A DNA stretch of 64,000 nt from Phocoena phocoena (lineage: Eukaryota > Chordata > Mammalia > Artiodactyla > Phocoenidae), in assembly GCF_963924675.1 (NCBI RefSeq), contig NC_089225.1, forward strand, positions 111,800,313 through 111,864,312, in the 5' to 3' direction. The notes beneath the pieces are model-generated. The model was not told the DNA's origin. It saw only the letters and a list, made by a program, of their open reading frames with translations, and searched no databases. Positions 1 to 12,039 of the stretch are shown piece after piece. The position numbers and the translations under genes are program-made. The number at the start of each line of letters is the position of its first letter. Within the stretch, counting starts at the first letter, position 1.

Positions 1-520
1 TGGGTTGGGTGGAAGGATGGGTAGATTTTTTCTGTGTTGTAGGTGAAGTGGCATTGGTGATTCTTTTTCCGAAGACCACTTCCCGGCCATCCCTCCTGCT
101 CCTAAAGATCAGGCCTTTGGCACTAATCACTTCACTGCAGCCCCACAGGACTGAGGAAGAGGTCGTTTTCCTTAAATGCTTTTAGCCATTCACCTAGCTA
201 ATAATAAAGAGAGCTATTAGTATCAGCATCTTCATAGATGGGGGAGGGTATGCACCTCACCAAATACACACGTCTGGGTTGAGATAGAGCCAGGTGATTC
301 CAGACGCCATATCACTAGGTTGCTGGGAACATCGGGAGGGGAATCCCACAGTAGAGATGCCTGACTTGGGCTGGATCCTGGGGGCGGAGAGCTCAGTGTT
401 ACTCCTGCTTGATGTCTAGTTTTCGACACTGACTTTTTATCCTCTGTCCACACCACCACCTCCTTAAATGCAAGTGGTCTCCAAGACCCCACCCCCGACC
501 TGTTCCCTCTGCCCCCGGGG
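1..520. other. Unassigned single-copy-looking sequence
   Basis: I recognise no repeat or exon here. It is mixed-composition DNA up to the edge of the first LTR, and the open frames in it are short and featureless. Confidence 0.5.
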
Positions 521-1024
521 TTAGTAGTGTCCTCTGCTGCTATTGCTGCCATGACAAATTACCGCACACTTGGTGCCTTAGAATAATGCGTTTATTCTCT
601 TACAGGTCTGGAGGCCAGAAGTCCCAAATCAGTGTCACTGCGCTGAGATCAAGGTGTTGGCAGATCCCACTCCCTCTGGGGGCTCAGGGGGAACCCATTC
701 CTCGCATCTTCCAGATTCTGGTGACTGCCGCAGTCCTTGGCTTGGGGCCACATCTCTCCAAACTCTGCCCCTGTGATCCAGTGCCTTCCCTTCAGTGCAT
801 CAAATCTCCCTCTACCCCCCTCTTATAAGGATGCATGTGATTGCAATTAGGGCCCACCTACATAATCCAGGATAATCTCTCTACTTCAAGGTCCTTAATT
901 TAATCACATCTGCAAAGACCCTGTGTTTTGTTTTTGTTTTTTGTTTTTTGTACATAAACTAACATTCACAGGTCCCAGGGATTAGGACACGGATATCTTT
1001 CGGAAGCTATTTTCCAGTTTACCT
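521..1024 (-). mobile_element. MLT1-type MaLR solitary LTR (ERVL-MaLR)
   Basis: The + strand shows the reverse complement of an MLT1 LTR. In order I see a 'TTAGT..CCT..GCTGCCATGACAAATTACC' start, 'TCTGGAGGCCAGAAGTCC', 'CTTATAAGGATGC', 'ATCACATCTGCAAAGACCCTG' and a closing 'GGGATTAGGACAC'. A T-rich insertion-like patch (about 928-950) interrupts it. No internal ORFs are attached, so it is a solo LTR. MaLRs are non-autonomous relatives of ERVL that were active in early eutherians. The family call is from recalled consensus; the exact subfamily (MLT1A/B group) is uncertain. Confidence 0.85.
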
Positions 1025-3236
1025 CAAACTCAGAATCCATACCTTCACCCTTGGCCTCTGTATTGAGCTGCAGATCTAAATTTCTAACAGCCCACCAAGG
1101 ACCCAAGGTCAGGGAGAGCAGGTTCTGGACTTGCTGCAGACCACTCCCTCCATACAGCTGCGTTAGATGTATAATTAATTCTGAGCCCCGGCGCTGCAGT
1201 GACCCAGGAGGACCAGGCAAGGTCTTGCTTTGTCCCTGGGGCAGGTCAGGTTGCACTCAGTCAGCGAGGAGAAACTGACCGCAGCTGGAAATTTGGGGGC
1301 AATATCCCAGGTATTTGGGGAATTCGGTATGCCCGCTGGATCCATTTCCTAGCTTTGTTTTTGCAATCATAAACCTGTCGCAGTGGTCCAGGTTCTGGAA
1401 CTGTCTGCAGGCTCTGGTCTGTGCGGAGCATTCCATATGGATTCATTTCCTTGCTCTGATACATCTGGAGGGAGGACTTCTCATCAGGAGGGCGACATAC
1501 TTGATATAAGACACATGAAAAGCACTGGAGGAACAAAAGGTCAGAGGCAGCAGTAAAGCAGTAACTCCCTCCTAGGGTGGAGTCTCTGTGTCAGGAAGGA
1601 AACTTAAAGACACACAGGCTGTGGTCGGTCTCCAGCCACACTGGTGTCACATGTACATTGTGAAGACGCATTTTCCCAGGTTGGGGGCCTGGCCAGGAGT
1701 GTTCAGCACAGGTGTTGTGAATTTTGAGTCCACTCTTTCAAGCGCTGGGTAACATCTGGGCCTGTAGCTCTGCTGGCTCAGCCACTTGCCAGGAAATGAA
1801 GTATTCCACAAAGAAGGGGTTTGTGTATATAAATGAGGGCGTGGGAGAGGTCCCAGAACTGCAAAGAAAGTTCTGTGAAGCTGTACCGTTCTCTGGGACT
1901 TAGGGGGAAGAAACAGCAGCTGTCCTGTGCAGCCCTTAGGAAACTGTTGGAATTTACATGACAAAAGGAAGCCCCCTATCACCATCTGGCATCATTAGAC
2001 TAGCTTTCTCTTTTCTTTAGCAAGAATCTCAAGTTGCCTCCAAAGGCAGTGGAAAATTCTTATGAAAAGCCTCACTTCGATGGTTCCTGAAACTTTGCAC
2101 TCACATGACCAAACTATTTGATGTCAAACCTCACCTCTTCCTGGTTCCTAAATCCTAATTCATTGCTAACAGAATCCACCACAAACTAGCTCTCCCACTG
2201 GAAAAATCACCAAACCCACAGTGCTGAAAAGTAATCACTATCACATATGCTTTCAATTCCGTTGGAGCTTTAAGGGAAACAGGCCTGTTCTTCCACGGTT
2301 GGCCTGTCTGCTCCCACCTATCTGGGAGACCAGCATTAAAACCCTTGTAACTCAAAGCTTTTCCTCTCAGCTTGCCTGTGGTCCCCTCCTTAGCCATGTT
2401 GCTGAGACCCACAGATGGTCCCCAGAGATGGAAAACCCAGTCCTGCCTTCTACTCTAAAAGTCAAAAAGCATACCTAGGGGATTTTCATTCTTTCAAGAA
2501 GAATTCTATGTTATTTTGCTTCTTTTTCCCTCATTTAATTTTTAATGATCCTAAAATAAATCAAAGAGTTGAGTAACATATCTGATTTCTAGAGCACGGG
2601 TCTTCTGCCAGCCCCAAATTAGTATTCTCACAGGCAATTATGACACAGCAGCAGGAGGGAGGGACTCGCCCCACAGACCTTGCCCAGCCTCAAGGCTTCA
2701 CCACTGTCCTCCCAGAAAGATCAAGAATGGCAGCCAAGCAAGCAGCTTCCAACCCAACGGGGATTGAAACAAATCAGCAGCTGTGCTGATAATTGGTTAT
2801 ACCAAAGGGTTAAAAACCCATAAGTCTGGGTGGAGAGGGAGAAGGTTTCATGCTATTTTAAAGGGAAATCTATTTGAATTGTGGAGCTTTCTGAGTTTGG
2901 CTAGATGCTGCAACTCCAAAGCCCGGAATATGGATGTCTTCCTTGTTAAGAACCAGTGATTACACCTAGCAGAATCCTAAGCTTTACAACAAAACACAGG
3001 ACGTTGTGGTCCATGTACATGACTTATCCAAAGGAAAATCTTTGTTGGTGCCTCTTCTTCCCACAGCCACAAAGCTGCTCCTTTGATTTCCTTTTAAAAG
3101 GCTTTGGAAAGCCTTAGAAGGGAATTATTCAGGGCTGGGACTGTGACTTTTGTGCCTTCTTGCCCCGTCCTGGGACAGTGTCTCGTGGCTTGGCTTTGAG
3201 CACCATCTCCCCTGCTGCTGAAGGAGTCTCAGCTAG
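1025..3236. other. Unassigned stretch with a small palindrome around an E-box
   Basis: No repeat or exon recognised. At 2773-2790 a 7-bp inverted repeat (ATCAGCA / TGCTGAT) encloses GCTG, forming a central CAGCTG E-box. The surrounding 2740-2860 looks like ordinary unique DNA and could be a regulatory element, but nothing else supports that. Confidence 0.45.
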
Positions 3237-3411
3237 AGATGGTTCTCAACCTTGGTTTCCTATTGGAATCATCTGGGGAGTTTTAAAAATGCTGAGGTGT
3301 GGGCTGCACCGCCAGCGTTTCTAGTTCACTCGGTCTGGGGCATGGCCTGGGGATGACATTTTTGAAAGCTCCCTGGTGACCCTCAAGTGGAGTCAGGGTC
3401 AAGAACCACGG
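3237..3411. mobile_element. MER5-like non-autonomous hAT-Charlie element
   Basis: The element begins near 'GGTTCTCAACC' and ends with the inverted counterpart 'GTCAAGAACCAC'. Between them are the familiar 'GGAATCATCTGGGGAGTTTTAAAAATGCTGA' and 'GAAAGCTCCCTGGTGA' blocks. The terminal inverted repeats and about 175 bp length fit the MER5A/MER5B group, which was mobilised by a Charlie transposase. The element is near-symmetric, so I leave strand open. Confidence 0.75.
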
Positions 3412-3479
3412 GTCCTGGACTCTCCCTCTATGAGCGCTGCTTGTCTCCTTGTATTTAAAGAGTATTTGATTAAAGATAG

Positions 3480-3847
3480 GGTCTTAGTCTGTTTCAGCTG
3501 CTGTAACAAAAATACCACCAACTGGGTGGGGGCCTTAAATAGCAAACGTTTATCTCTCACAGTTTTGGAGGCTGGAAGTCCAAGATTGAGGTGCAGGCAG
3601 ATTTGGTGTCTGGTAAGGGTCCTCTTCCTGGTTCATAGATGGCCATCTTTTAGCTGTTTCCTCATAGGGTAGAAGGAATGAGGAGCTCTCTGGGGTCTCT
3701 TTTATAAGGGCACTAATCCCATTCATAAGGGCTCCACCCTCATGACCTAATCACCCCAAAGTCCCCACCTCCCAAAACCATCACCTTGGGGGTTAGGATT
3801 TCAACATATGAATTTTGTGGGGGGACTCAAACACTCAGTCCATAGCA
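3480..3847 (-). mobile_element. MST-type MaLR solitary LTR (ERVL-MaLR)
   Basis: This is the reverse complement of an MST/MSTB-like LTR: 'TCTTAGTCTGTTTCAGCTGCTGTAACAAAAATACC', 'TTTTGGAGGCTGGAAGTCCAAGAT', 'GGTTCATAGATGGCC', 'TTTTATAAGGGCACTAATCCC' and the closing 'AACATATGAATTTTG...CATAGCA'. It is essentially full length. Candidate 5-bp target duplications are GATAG (3475-3479) and GATGG (3848-3852). The TATAAG motif at about 3701 is the LTR's TATA-like box read on the minus strand. Confidence 0.88.
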
Positions 3848-3852
3848 GATGG

Positions 3853-4346
3853 GCTTTCAAAGTGTTCCTGTGATGACCTGTCAAGATTGCCAGATGCTTG
3901 CTTCCTGAAGGAAGGGGAGCAAAAAAGGGTAAGGAATGAAAGGGAAGTAAAGGTACAGATAAATATAAGATGGCCCTAAAAACCCTTTTGCAGGACATGA
4001 AGTTCATGCATTTCAGGGAGCCTTATTTAAGAAAAGCAGTATAAAATTACGAACACAGAAGTAAGAACAGGGCTTTTGAAGATTGGTGGAGAGAGAGGTC
4101 TTGATCCTTCATCTCTGTGAGCTGTCTGCAAATCTATTTCAGCTTAAATAAATGAACGATGCAGCCACATGGTGGATTGAGGGTGGTCTTTGGACATGTC
4201 GGAGTTGAAGCACACTTTTCACATGGAGAGATGTTTGTGAAATATTCATTTGAATTAAAAGGGTCACAAAACAGCATGTAAAATCTGCCCCATTTTTATA
4301 AAATGCTATATGCACACTCATGAAAGTGTGTCATTGTCGTCCAATA
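3853..4346. other. Unassigned stretch
   Basis: I see no recognisable repeat, gene or structural motif between the MST LTR and the L1 target site. Confidence 0.45.
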
Positions 4347-4575
4347 GAAAAATGGATGATGCAGTACTATATGTAAGATAGATAACCAACAAGTGCCTAC
4401 TGTCGAGCACAGGGAGCTCTACTCAATGTTCTTTAATGAACTATATGAGAAGACCTGAAAAAGAATGAATATATGTATATGTATAACTGAATCACTTTGC
4501 TGTACACCTGAAACTAACACAGCATTGTAAATCAGCTATACTCCAATAAAACTGAAAAAAGAAAAATGGATGATG
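4347..4575 (+). mobile_element. 5'-truncated L1 3' end with perfect 15-bp TSD
   Basis: The body at 4362-4560 is the terminal L1 3' UTR. It has 'AGCACAGGGAGCTCTACTCAATG', 'GAATCACTTTGCTGTACACCTGAAACTAACACAGCATTGTAAATCAGCTATACTCCAATAAAA' and a short A tail. The target-site duplication GAAAAATGGATGATG is identical at 4347-4361 and 4561-4575, so both ends of the insertion are exact. No coding part is retained. The AATAAA near the end is the L1 polyadenylation signal. Confidence 0.93.
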
Positions 4576-7257
4576 GTACCTGTGAGTTGTAGGACCTCAG
4601 TCTTCAGAATGAGGTTACTGAATGAGAATGTCGCTGTCCATCATGACGTGGCATCAGTGCTACGATCATGGCACACCCAGACCCAGTACGTCCCACAAGG
4701 ATGGAGCTGGCACACTCAAGTCCGGATGAAACTCCTTGCAACTTGCCTGTGGAACTGCATTTCATGAGTCTTAAATACTCTCTTTCTCAGACTCATTATC
4801 TGGGAGAAAAGGAGACATAGTTTCATTCATCCAATGACATACAATCAACATATATTGTACCACTAACATATTCTAACAATTTCTAGAATTTAACATTCTA
4901 ACTAGTGTGTGAAGGACCATAAACACGTATAATGAGACTCTTCAGGAGAAAGACATCTTTCCTAAATGAGAGGAAAGAGGAGGTAGGAAGGGACAGAGAT
5001 TCAGACAACAGGGCTTGCACACTGCATGTTTGCTGGGAAACATTTGGATCAAGGGCACATGGTGCGTTTTGGATTTTCATGGTATTATGTGGCGCATGTC
5101 TCATCCTTAGCAGATTCCGGCAACATCTAACTAAATACCCACATCATGGAATGGTCCACCTGGCATCAGGGAACTAGCTCTTCCTCACCACACAGACCTA
5201 TTTCCTCTGTGAGTGAGTTCAGTGAGGCTACAGACTTCTTTATGTTATTGAAACTTGTAGTAGAGTTCTTTCCAGGAGTGCTTGCAAAATAAAATCTACA
5301 ACTTGGAAAGAACCCCCTTGTTTGGTGTGATATATGGCCTGTGAATACCACGGGCAACCCAAGGAAGGCAGTCAGAGCATCATAATATGTCCCTGGGTGC
5401 AGAGACAGTCAGCAGGGAGTTTACAGTGACCTGAACAGGAAGCACTGCTCCCTGACCCAGAATATGCTTCAATATAATGTTTGGCTGCTTCCACCTTCAG
5501 AAAAATCTGAAGACTCTGGTCTAGAGGTTTTGGGCTTTTATGCTTTGTTAGGATAGAGACAAGACCAAAGCAGAGAAACATCAGAGGCAGTTCTTATAAC
5601 ACTCCCCCTCCAAAAGAAAGAGGAAATGATCTCTGAAAATTGCAAATATATGCTGATGAGATCAATAAAATGCATGTGTGCTCACAGCTGGGCTGTCCCC
5701 ACCACAAACTCTGAGTGTCCCCTCAGCCATCTCAGTAGGATCTGCATGTTGCCGTGCATGCATCTTTGCAAACAAATTGGAAGCTGTTTATTGGGTTTTT
5801 TTTTCAGTTGCAATCATGCTCCACATGCACATGGCTTTGATTAGCGGGCACGTACAGCCTCCAAACCTAATGTCATCTGCGGCTTTTGATTTTATGGAAC
5901 TGGAAAAATCTTAGTGTACAGCCTGGAGATGGTTTGTCTTTGTTAGTCTAGTGGCCCCACGGCAGAGCTGACAAAGAGATGGAAGAGAGCAGAGATTCTC
6001 CTGACTGCTTGTTCTCAGGGCAGTAGGCTGGCTGCAGGCCTGGTCTCCCTCGTGTCCCCGTCTCCCCTTGGCAAAGGCTCTCATCTGCCTTCTTAACTGA
6101 TCTCTGAGCCCTCCATAGACATACCCCCATGTGAGCAGCTGAGGAATCAGTGTGGGCCAACCTCACACAACCCAGGAAGGACAGGGCACAGTGATAACGA
6201 GATTGTGCATCCCTAATTCCTAAACACAAATTGCAGACACTAGAATATCTGGCACCAAAGATGGTGCTGGCACGGAGGGAATTTCTCAGTACACCCCATG
6301 AAAACAAACACCTTGTGGTGATGGGGGGGTGCCCTTTGATGGCACTGTCCCGAAAATGTACCTCAGGAAAACGCTTGCTGAGTTTTAGGATGGCTTCTTC
6401 CAGAGAAGGGTAAACAGTCCTCACCATCATTTTTGACCCTCTTTTCTCTGACTCAGACTAAATCATTAAATACAGTCTTTTCTCTTAGAAAAACAATAAA
6501 ATGATAACTTCGGGGGGGGATATTTTTAGACTATAAGAAAAAGGCAGGCAGTCATGTATTGGGCAGAGCAGTGAAAAGGGGTTGAAGAGTCTCTGCAGGA
6601 ATGAGTGACGCCTAAGACCAAGTTAAGGACACCGCTTCTGGGCCAGCTGTGAGAGTTAATCAAGGATGTCTCTAAGGAATGAATCTTACTCTGTAGGCAC
6701 ATAAGATGCAGATAATTTGAAACGTGTGCTGATTAAAATCTGTAGCGTGTCAGTGGAATTGGATCCAAACGCTGAGAAGTAGAGGAAATGCAAGGCTATT
6801 GTCATCCATGGTCAAACAATATAATGAATTACACACCGAACCTTCTCAATCAGTCATTCTTCATTAGGGAGTAGTTCCGCGTACCTGTATTGTATTGAGC
6901 ACTGATGGGCATCCACACAGGGAGAGGAATGAAACTGGTGCAACCTGCCCCACTTTCTCAAGATACAGACATGGCCTTTTTCCTTTGTGTTTCCAATTAA
7001 CTGCTCAGATTATCATCTTTCCTATTGCAAAGAGTACACCCTTCCCACCCCCAATTTATCCCAAAATTCAGTCCAAAGAAGTGTCAAGCTTGAGCCCCAA
7101 AGCTCAGTGGAAAAATACAGAGTCTATTATTCCACCTTCACACACGCATGATCACTGTGAGCAGAAGCCACTCAACTGACAGCTGAGATCGCCCATCTAC
7201 TGCCACCAGCATGACCCTCTCTCTGGTCCAGGCTTTGCCCATGGTTGGGCCCCAAAG
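4576..7257. other. Unassigned stretch, no recognisable repeats or exons
   Basis: I recognise no interspersed repeat in this 2.7 kb. Its longest open frame (5948-6430, minus, 160 codons) has no domain I know and no splice or promoter context. There is a short G8 run at about 6511. This is one of the larger repeat-free blocks in the window. Confidence 0.4.
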
Positions 7258-7400
7258 TTGCATTCATTCATTCTACGAACATTAATGAGCATTGACTATG
7301 CGTCAGGCACTACTCTTGGTTCTGGGGTTACAGCACTGAACAAAACAGAAATCCCTGCACCCTCTTTCTGGGGTAGAGATGGACAAAGAATAAAATTAGT
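7258..7400 (+). mobile_element. L2 LINE 3'-end fragment
   Basis: The pattern 'TTCATTCATTCTACGAACATTAATGAGCATTGACTATGCGTCAGGCACTACTCTTGGTTCTGGGGTTACAGCACTGAACAAAACAGA' matches the conserved 3' end of L2. No coding sequence remains. Confidence 0.75.
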
Positions 7401-7549
7401 CATTAAATTACTTCTAATTAAATCATGAGTAGAAAATATTAAGGCAGAAAAAACTTCATTTAGAAATGGAGATATAAAAGGTTGGAGGGGGAGGGTTAAA
7501 TTATCTTAAGCAAGGGCATGAAGGATGTGAAGGGACTCATCCTGCAAAT

Positions 7550-7772
7550 ATAGTGGAAGAGGGCTTCCCTGGTGGCACAGTGGTTGAGAGTCCACCTGCC
7601 GATGCAGGGGACACGGGTTCGTGCCCCGGTCCGGGAAGATCCCACATGCTGTGGAGTGGCTGGGCCCGTGAGCCATGGCCGCTGGGCCTGCACATCCGGA
7701 GCCTGTGCTCCGCAATGTGAGGGGCCACAACAGTGAGAGGCCCGCGTACCACAAAAAAAAAATAGTGGAAGA
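7550..7772 (+). mobile_element. CHR SINE (tRNA-derived) with 11-bp TSD
   Basis: The body at 7561-7761 starts GGGCTTCCCTGGTGGC. It contains the pol III A-box region (TGGCACAGTGG) and B box (GGGTTCGTGCCCC), then the tRNA-unrelated part and an A tail. The duplication ATAGTGGAAGA flanks it exactly at 7550-7560 and 7762-7772, showing L1-mediated insertion. CHR SINEs use tRNA-type promoters and do not encode protein. It has several CpG-to-TpG/CpA changes relative to the other copies here, so it is somewhat older than the youngest. Confidence 0.95.
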
Positions 7773-8094
7773 AAGAGCACTCTGGGCAGGAAGAACAGCC
7801 CGTACAAAGGCCCTGAGGCAGCAGTGAGCCTGGCTTCATCTTCATTGAGGAAGAAGAGCAGGCTGGCGTGGCTGAAGGGGACTGATCAGCGAGGCAGAGA
7901 GGTAATGAGGATGGGGGTTTTCGTTGTTGTTCACACGCATGTTTTCAGCTTTGGGTATGAAAGCACAGGCACCATGAGAGAGCAGCAGCTTCGGCCAGCA
8001 TTCCTTCCCATGACAAATCCTTAGGCCTTTGTGCCTGATGGGATCATCTTCCAATCCTTCACTTTCTTGATGGTAAGATTTCAAAATATTCTTC

Positions 8095-8240
8095 AACGCA
8101 TGTGTTATTATCCTTGTTTTATGAAAGACACATATGAAGCTCAGACATTAAATAATCTACATAGAAATAAGTAATAAAGGGGGGTTTTGAATCTAGATCA
8201 GTTTATTGTCTTTCTAATCCACCAGTCTCCTTGTACTCTG
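8095..8240 (-). mobile_element. MIR SINE fragment
   Basis: The antisense MIR signature is recognisable but diverged: 'TTATTATCCTTGTTTTATGAAAGACACATATGAAGCTCAGA' followed by 'AATCTAGATCAG...CTAATCCACCAGTCTCC'. It reads as the reverse complement of the MIR core and its flanks. Confidence 0.6.
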
Positions 8241-8439
8241 GAAAAGATCTCAGTCCAAGTAGGGAAAGACACGTGGAAAAAATGTTCACTGTGAAAAAAT
8301 AAATAAAACCCACTGTACTCAGGGACAGAGGTCTTCACTACCCTCTCTGGAAGCTGAGGCTAAACAAGGATGGATTCTATAGAAGGGAGTCAGGAAAAGC
8401 TTCAGTGAAGGAGTGACAAACCAAAGAGGCCTTGAAGAG

Positions 8440-8565
8440 CAGGCAAAGATGCCCACTTTCACCACTCCTATTGAGAATTGTATTGAAGTTCTCGGCCATT
8501 GCAATAAGGCCAGAAAAAGAAATAAAATGTTTAATGATCACAGAAGATGAGGTAAATACATGCAA
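8440..8565 (+). mobile_element. L1 ORF2 (reverse-transcriptase region) fragment
   Basis: The short stretch 'GATGCCCACTTTCACCACTCC...GAATTGTATTGAAGTTCTCGGCCATTGCAATAAGGCCAGAAAAAGAAATAAAATG' is the L1 ORF2 segment around the 'CPLSP' palm motif. Only about 125 bp remain, with no intact frame beyond it. Confidence 0.75.
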
Positions 8566-10379
8566 GTACAATGATCTCCTCAGAATGGTCCTAGCAGAGA
8601 CTGAGGAGGAGAGGGCACTTATCACCTACTCCCATCCCCCATCTGTTCATGGCTATCCCTAGCAGACCTCTCCCCTGCCACCTTTCAGAGCTAGTTCTAC
8701 ACATAGCCAAGCAAACCCCCAGAGCATGGGCGGAAGCCTCCAGAAGAGAAGTGGGGCACAGGTGCTTTAGGTGGAAAGCTGTCAGCATGCAGAGAACCAT
8801 TCAAAGCTGTAGGTGGGCTTACAAAGGAGAGGCCATCACTGCAACCTTTCTTACATTCAAGAATTAGTCAAAATTGCCACTTCTTAACACTAATTAATAT
8901 CACACAGAGTGTTCTAGTCACTCACATTAAAAAGTGAAAATATTAGAAATATTAAAACTGAGTATAAACAGTTCCATAATTTATAGATGTGGTTATTCCC
9001 ACAAATTAAGATAAGAATGAAAATTGAATTTGAATTGAATAAGGTGTCAATTTAAAAAATAATAACCCCCAGTCGCTTTTTCATATTTCATCATTGGCAA
9101 TCTTAAAAATAAAAGGAGAAAGATTCTCCCTACAATATAAATGAAATATAAAAGAGCTGGATGTATACCCTCTTACCTATAGTCACTATCCTGGTTTTTA
9201 TTTCTCTTGGGTAAATATTGTTTTCTATATACATTTTCTATATACATTTCTATATACATTTTATACCTTGCCTGTACCATGTATTCATTTTGTATTCTAG
9301 CTTTGCTTCCCTTAAACAGAATTGTTCATGAAGGCTCCCAAAGCTCAATGTCTCTAGTCAGACATCCCTTCTTTCTCTAGTAATAAAATTATATACACTC
9401 ACCCCATCTTATTTAGGCCACAAATAGCAACTATGTCCTGCTCTCATGTTTCTGAGGGAACTTGCCTCTATCTTTAATATCCAGGTTCAATTTCAATTGC
9501 TATGGAAAACTGGCTGAATCAGGAAATGCTTTCCTCAGCAGCACAAACCCCTTGGGATAAAAATTAGCTCCTGTGCAGCCTGTAGACATTATCCCCCTGT
9601 ACTTTGAAGCATTTCTCTACATTTTAATCAACCGATTTATTGAGATCTTTTAAAATACCAGATGCCCTGTTTTTAAAATCTGACATTTTTATTAGATATT
9701 TACAAGGTCATTATACGGTGAACATAGTTTTCTTAAATATGCACTTATTTGTGGCAAAATAAACAGAGACTTCCCATTACATTAGTTGAGTCAAGGATGG
9801 CAGAGCTAAATCATATATACATTTAAATTAAGCCATTGCGATTATATGAAAACAGGTAGATGAAAAAAAAGAATTCCACAGTGAGTCTGTCTGCCCTTCC
9901 ATGTGACAGCATAATGGCATATGCTCTCCTGACTGTGGAGTGGGATTCACCAGGCTGTTGTCTCCTCAGCTGGTCTCAATCTCCTGTATGACAGGTCATT
10001 CCTACGCTTAAACTGTTTACTCTAGTGACACTGCAATTAGTGAGACGTGCATGTTAATGTGAGATATTTTTCAAGCTGTATCCCCTTTATATCATCAACT
10101 GTTTCATCTGATGCTCAGCCTTAGAGAAATAAGTGATTATGTTGAATGAACCCACTGGAAAAAAAGTGTGTTGGACTTCAATGAGGCACATAGATAGGAT
10201 CTATTATATTTACGGATTTTTGCAAGATAATTAGAACCCAATCCTCACCAACGCAATGCCACACATAAGTCAAGGACTTAATACATGCCAAGTTTTTGTT
10301 TTCCTTAGTGAGACTGAAAGCATAGAGGATTTAGACCTAATGCTGAGAGGAAGAGTCTGGGACCAGATGCTAGGAGACC
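8566..10379. other. Unassigned AT-rich stretch
   Basis: No gene or clear repeat recognised across 1.8 kb, apart from a short 13-bp tandem repeat listed separately. Parts of 8900-9200 have the low-complexity texture of very old L1, but I cannot align them by eye. Confidence 0.35.
9221..9258. repeat. Short tandem repeat, 13-bp unit, about 3 copies
   Basis: The unit TTTTCTATATACA occurs twice perfectly (9221-9233, 9234-9246), then once with one T fewer (9247-9258). It is a small minisatellite-like expansion in AT-rich DNA. Confidence 0.9.
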
Positions 10380-10533
10380 GTGTGCGTGTGTGCATGTATG
10401 TGCACATGCACGTGCATGTGTGAGCGTGTGTGTGCATGCATGTGTGCGTGTGTGAGCATGTCTGTGCGTGTGCGTGTGTGAGCGTGTTCGTGTGTGAGCG
10501 TGTCTGTGCATGTGTGTGTGTGAGCCTGTGTGT
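10380..10533. repeat. Degenerate TG-rich minisatellite
   Basis: About 150 bp of alternating purine-pyrimidine sequence is built from TGTG/TGCG/TGCA steps. The recurring higher-order phrase 'GTGTGTGAGC(G/A)TGT' appears about five times, punctuated by TCTGTGC. It probably arose from a (TG)n tract by point mutation and local duplication. Long open frames through it on the minus strand (His/Thr-rich) are artefacts of the repeat. Confidence 0.92.
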
Positions 10534-12039
10534 TTGGAGCAGGAGTAAGTAAAGGGAGAGTGTGGCCCTTCAAGTAAGAGCAAAGATACTGCAGAGAAAA
10601 GCTTGCTGGTATTTTGTTCTAAGGGATGCAGTGCAACCACCTCCTCTCTTCTACTTTCAAAAACCATAAATGTCATCAGAAATCTTTGTTACTGATTGCA
10701 GCTCTCTGGGATCCGTTAGTCGTCGGGGCTGTGCTACAACAGAGTTAAAGCAGGAGGAACCAGGGGAGGTTTGGACATAAGGGTTTTACAACAATAAGCT
10801 CTAGTATCCAACGTTTGGATGTTTTCCTTGGATGAATCAACTGCTTTTCAGAAAGAAGAGAATTATGGAAATGGAGTACTTGGCAGACATAGAAAGCAGC
10901 TGCTTATCATCATTAATTTTCAATAAATATGTATTAAGCAACAGGATATATATTACTCTGTGGGTTTCGGGACCTTGGGAAAATATGGTATCCTAGAGAC
11001 AGCATTAACACAAAGAATGCCTCGAGGCAGATCTATGTCATCTGCACGCCTCCTTCCCCGTGCCGCTGGCTCGGCACCTTCTGTCTGCGGACTAGGGAGA
11101 GGTACCATACTCCTCAGAGTGATGGCAGTAATCCTGCTGTATGCCTGGGACTCATTAGAAAAATAATCAGGGAGAGGTGATGTGGGAAGGGACCTTAATT
11201 CCTTTGAGATTATGGGGAGAGGACATTTCATTTGAGGACATTCATTTCCCAGGGGGGAGGGAGGATTTGTAGTTGAGGTTCTAATTTCTCTAGGGAAATT
11301 TAATAATTGAAGAAGGCTCATCATTAAAATTTGGGGCATTTTCTATTTCTGGCCTTATGATTTTCAGAGTCTACCATGTGGTGGTGCTCACTGCATGACC
11401 CTCTTGTAAGTAAGGTTGACCAACTCACCAGTGATGGAGTAGGGCTGGGAGTGAATTTCCAGCTGATCAGAGTAGACATGACAGTCAGTGAACGTTCTAT
11501 TTTCTCCCATGCAAGGGCTTCTCAGGGACAAAGCTGGACTGCTCTGCTGGATTGTTCTGGGCTGGCAGTACCAAAAAAAAAAAAAAAAAAGGATGCTTGG
11601 GGAGGGATTGTTGAGGGGCAATTTTCTAACTTGATCAGTTAAATTCCAGACATAGTTTTGGAGCAGACAGAGTCACTGTGAATTAAGAGGTCAAATATAT
11701 ACATGAAAATCTTTTTCACCATACAGCAGAACCTCTAAATTGTGTATGACTCCCCTTAGGGCCTGATGATACCAATTCTCTCTCCATGCAAACATACATG
11801 CATGTACTGGTCATGCCTTTGAGTCTTCTACCATGTGAGTGGCAGGAAATGCTGAGATCCTGTGCTTCAGATTGAGATTTAAGGAAAGACATAAAAAATA
11901 CTGACCAGATTCTCTAACTGTAATGCAGTGAAGTTAATGTAATACCTTAAGTAGAAAAAGTAAAAGAAAGGAAAAAAGCAAAAACAGAAAGCTTTGCCAC
12001 GTGGAAATTTTTAAAAATCTTCCTAATCAAATTTTGCTA
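10534..12039. other. Unassigned stretch with an internal A18 run
   Basis: No gene or clear repeat recognised. An A18 run lies at 11573-11590 but has no SINE or L1 body upstream, so I do not call it a retrotransposon tail. Towards 11.9 kb the sequence becomes A-rich and grades into L1-like DNA. Confidence 0.4.

Noticed and set aside
1051..1536. Overlapping short frames on both strands as a small gene
   Set aside because: No domain, both strands open in parallel, and no regulatory context.
5948..6430. 160-codon open frame on the minus strand, the longest outside L1
   Set aside because: No recognisable domain, no promoter, splice or poly(A) context, and an overlapping open frame lies on the other strand. 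One frame of this size is expected by chance in 64 kb.
7496..7845. Repeated Ala/Gly/Pro-rich frames containing 'GPSHSTACGIFPDRGTNP'-like text, seen at six places
   Set aside because: They are reverse-strand translations of the CHR SINE and recur at every copy (7.6, 38.5, 39.8, 48.5, 53.0, 63.1 kb). They are not a protein family.
10305..10676. His/Thr-rich open frame on the minus strand
   Set aside because: Produced by the TG-rich minisatellite.
11573..11590. A18 run as a possible retrotransposon tail
   Set aside because: No SINE, L1 or processed-transcript body upstream and no flanking duplication.
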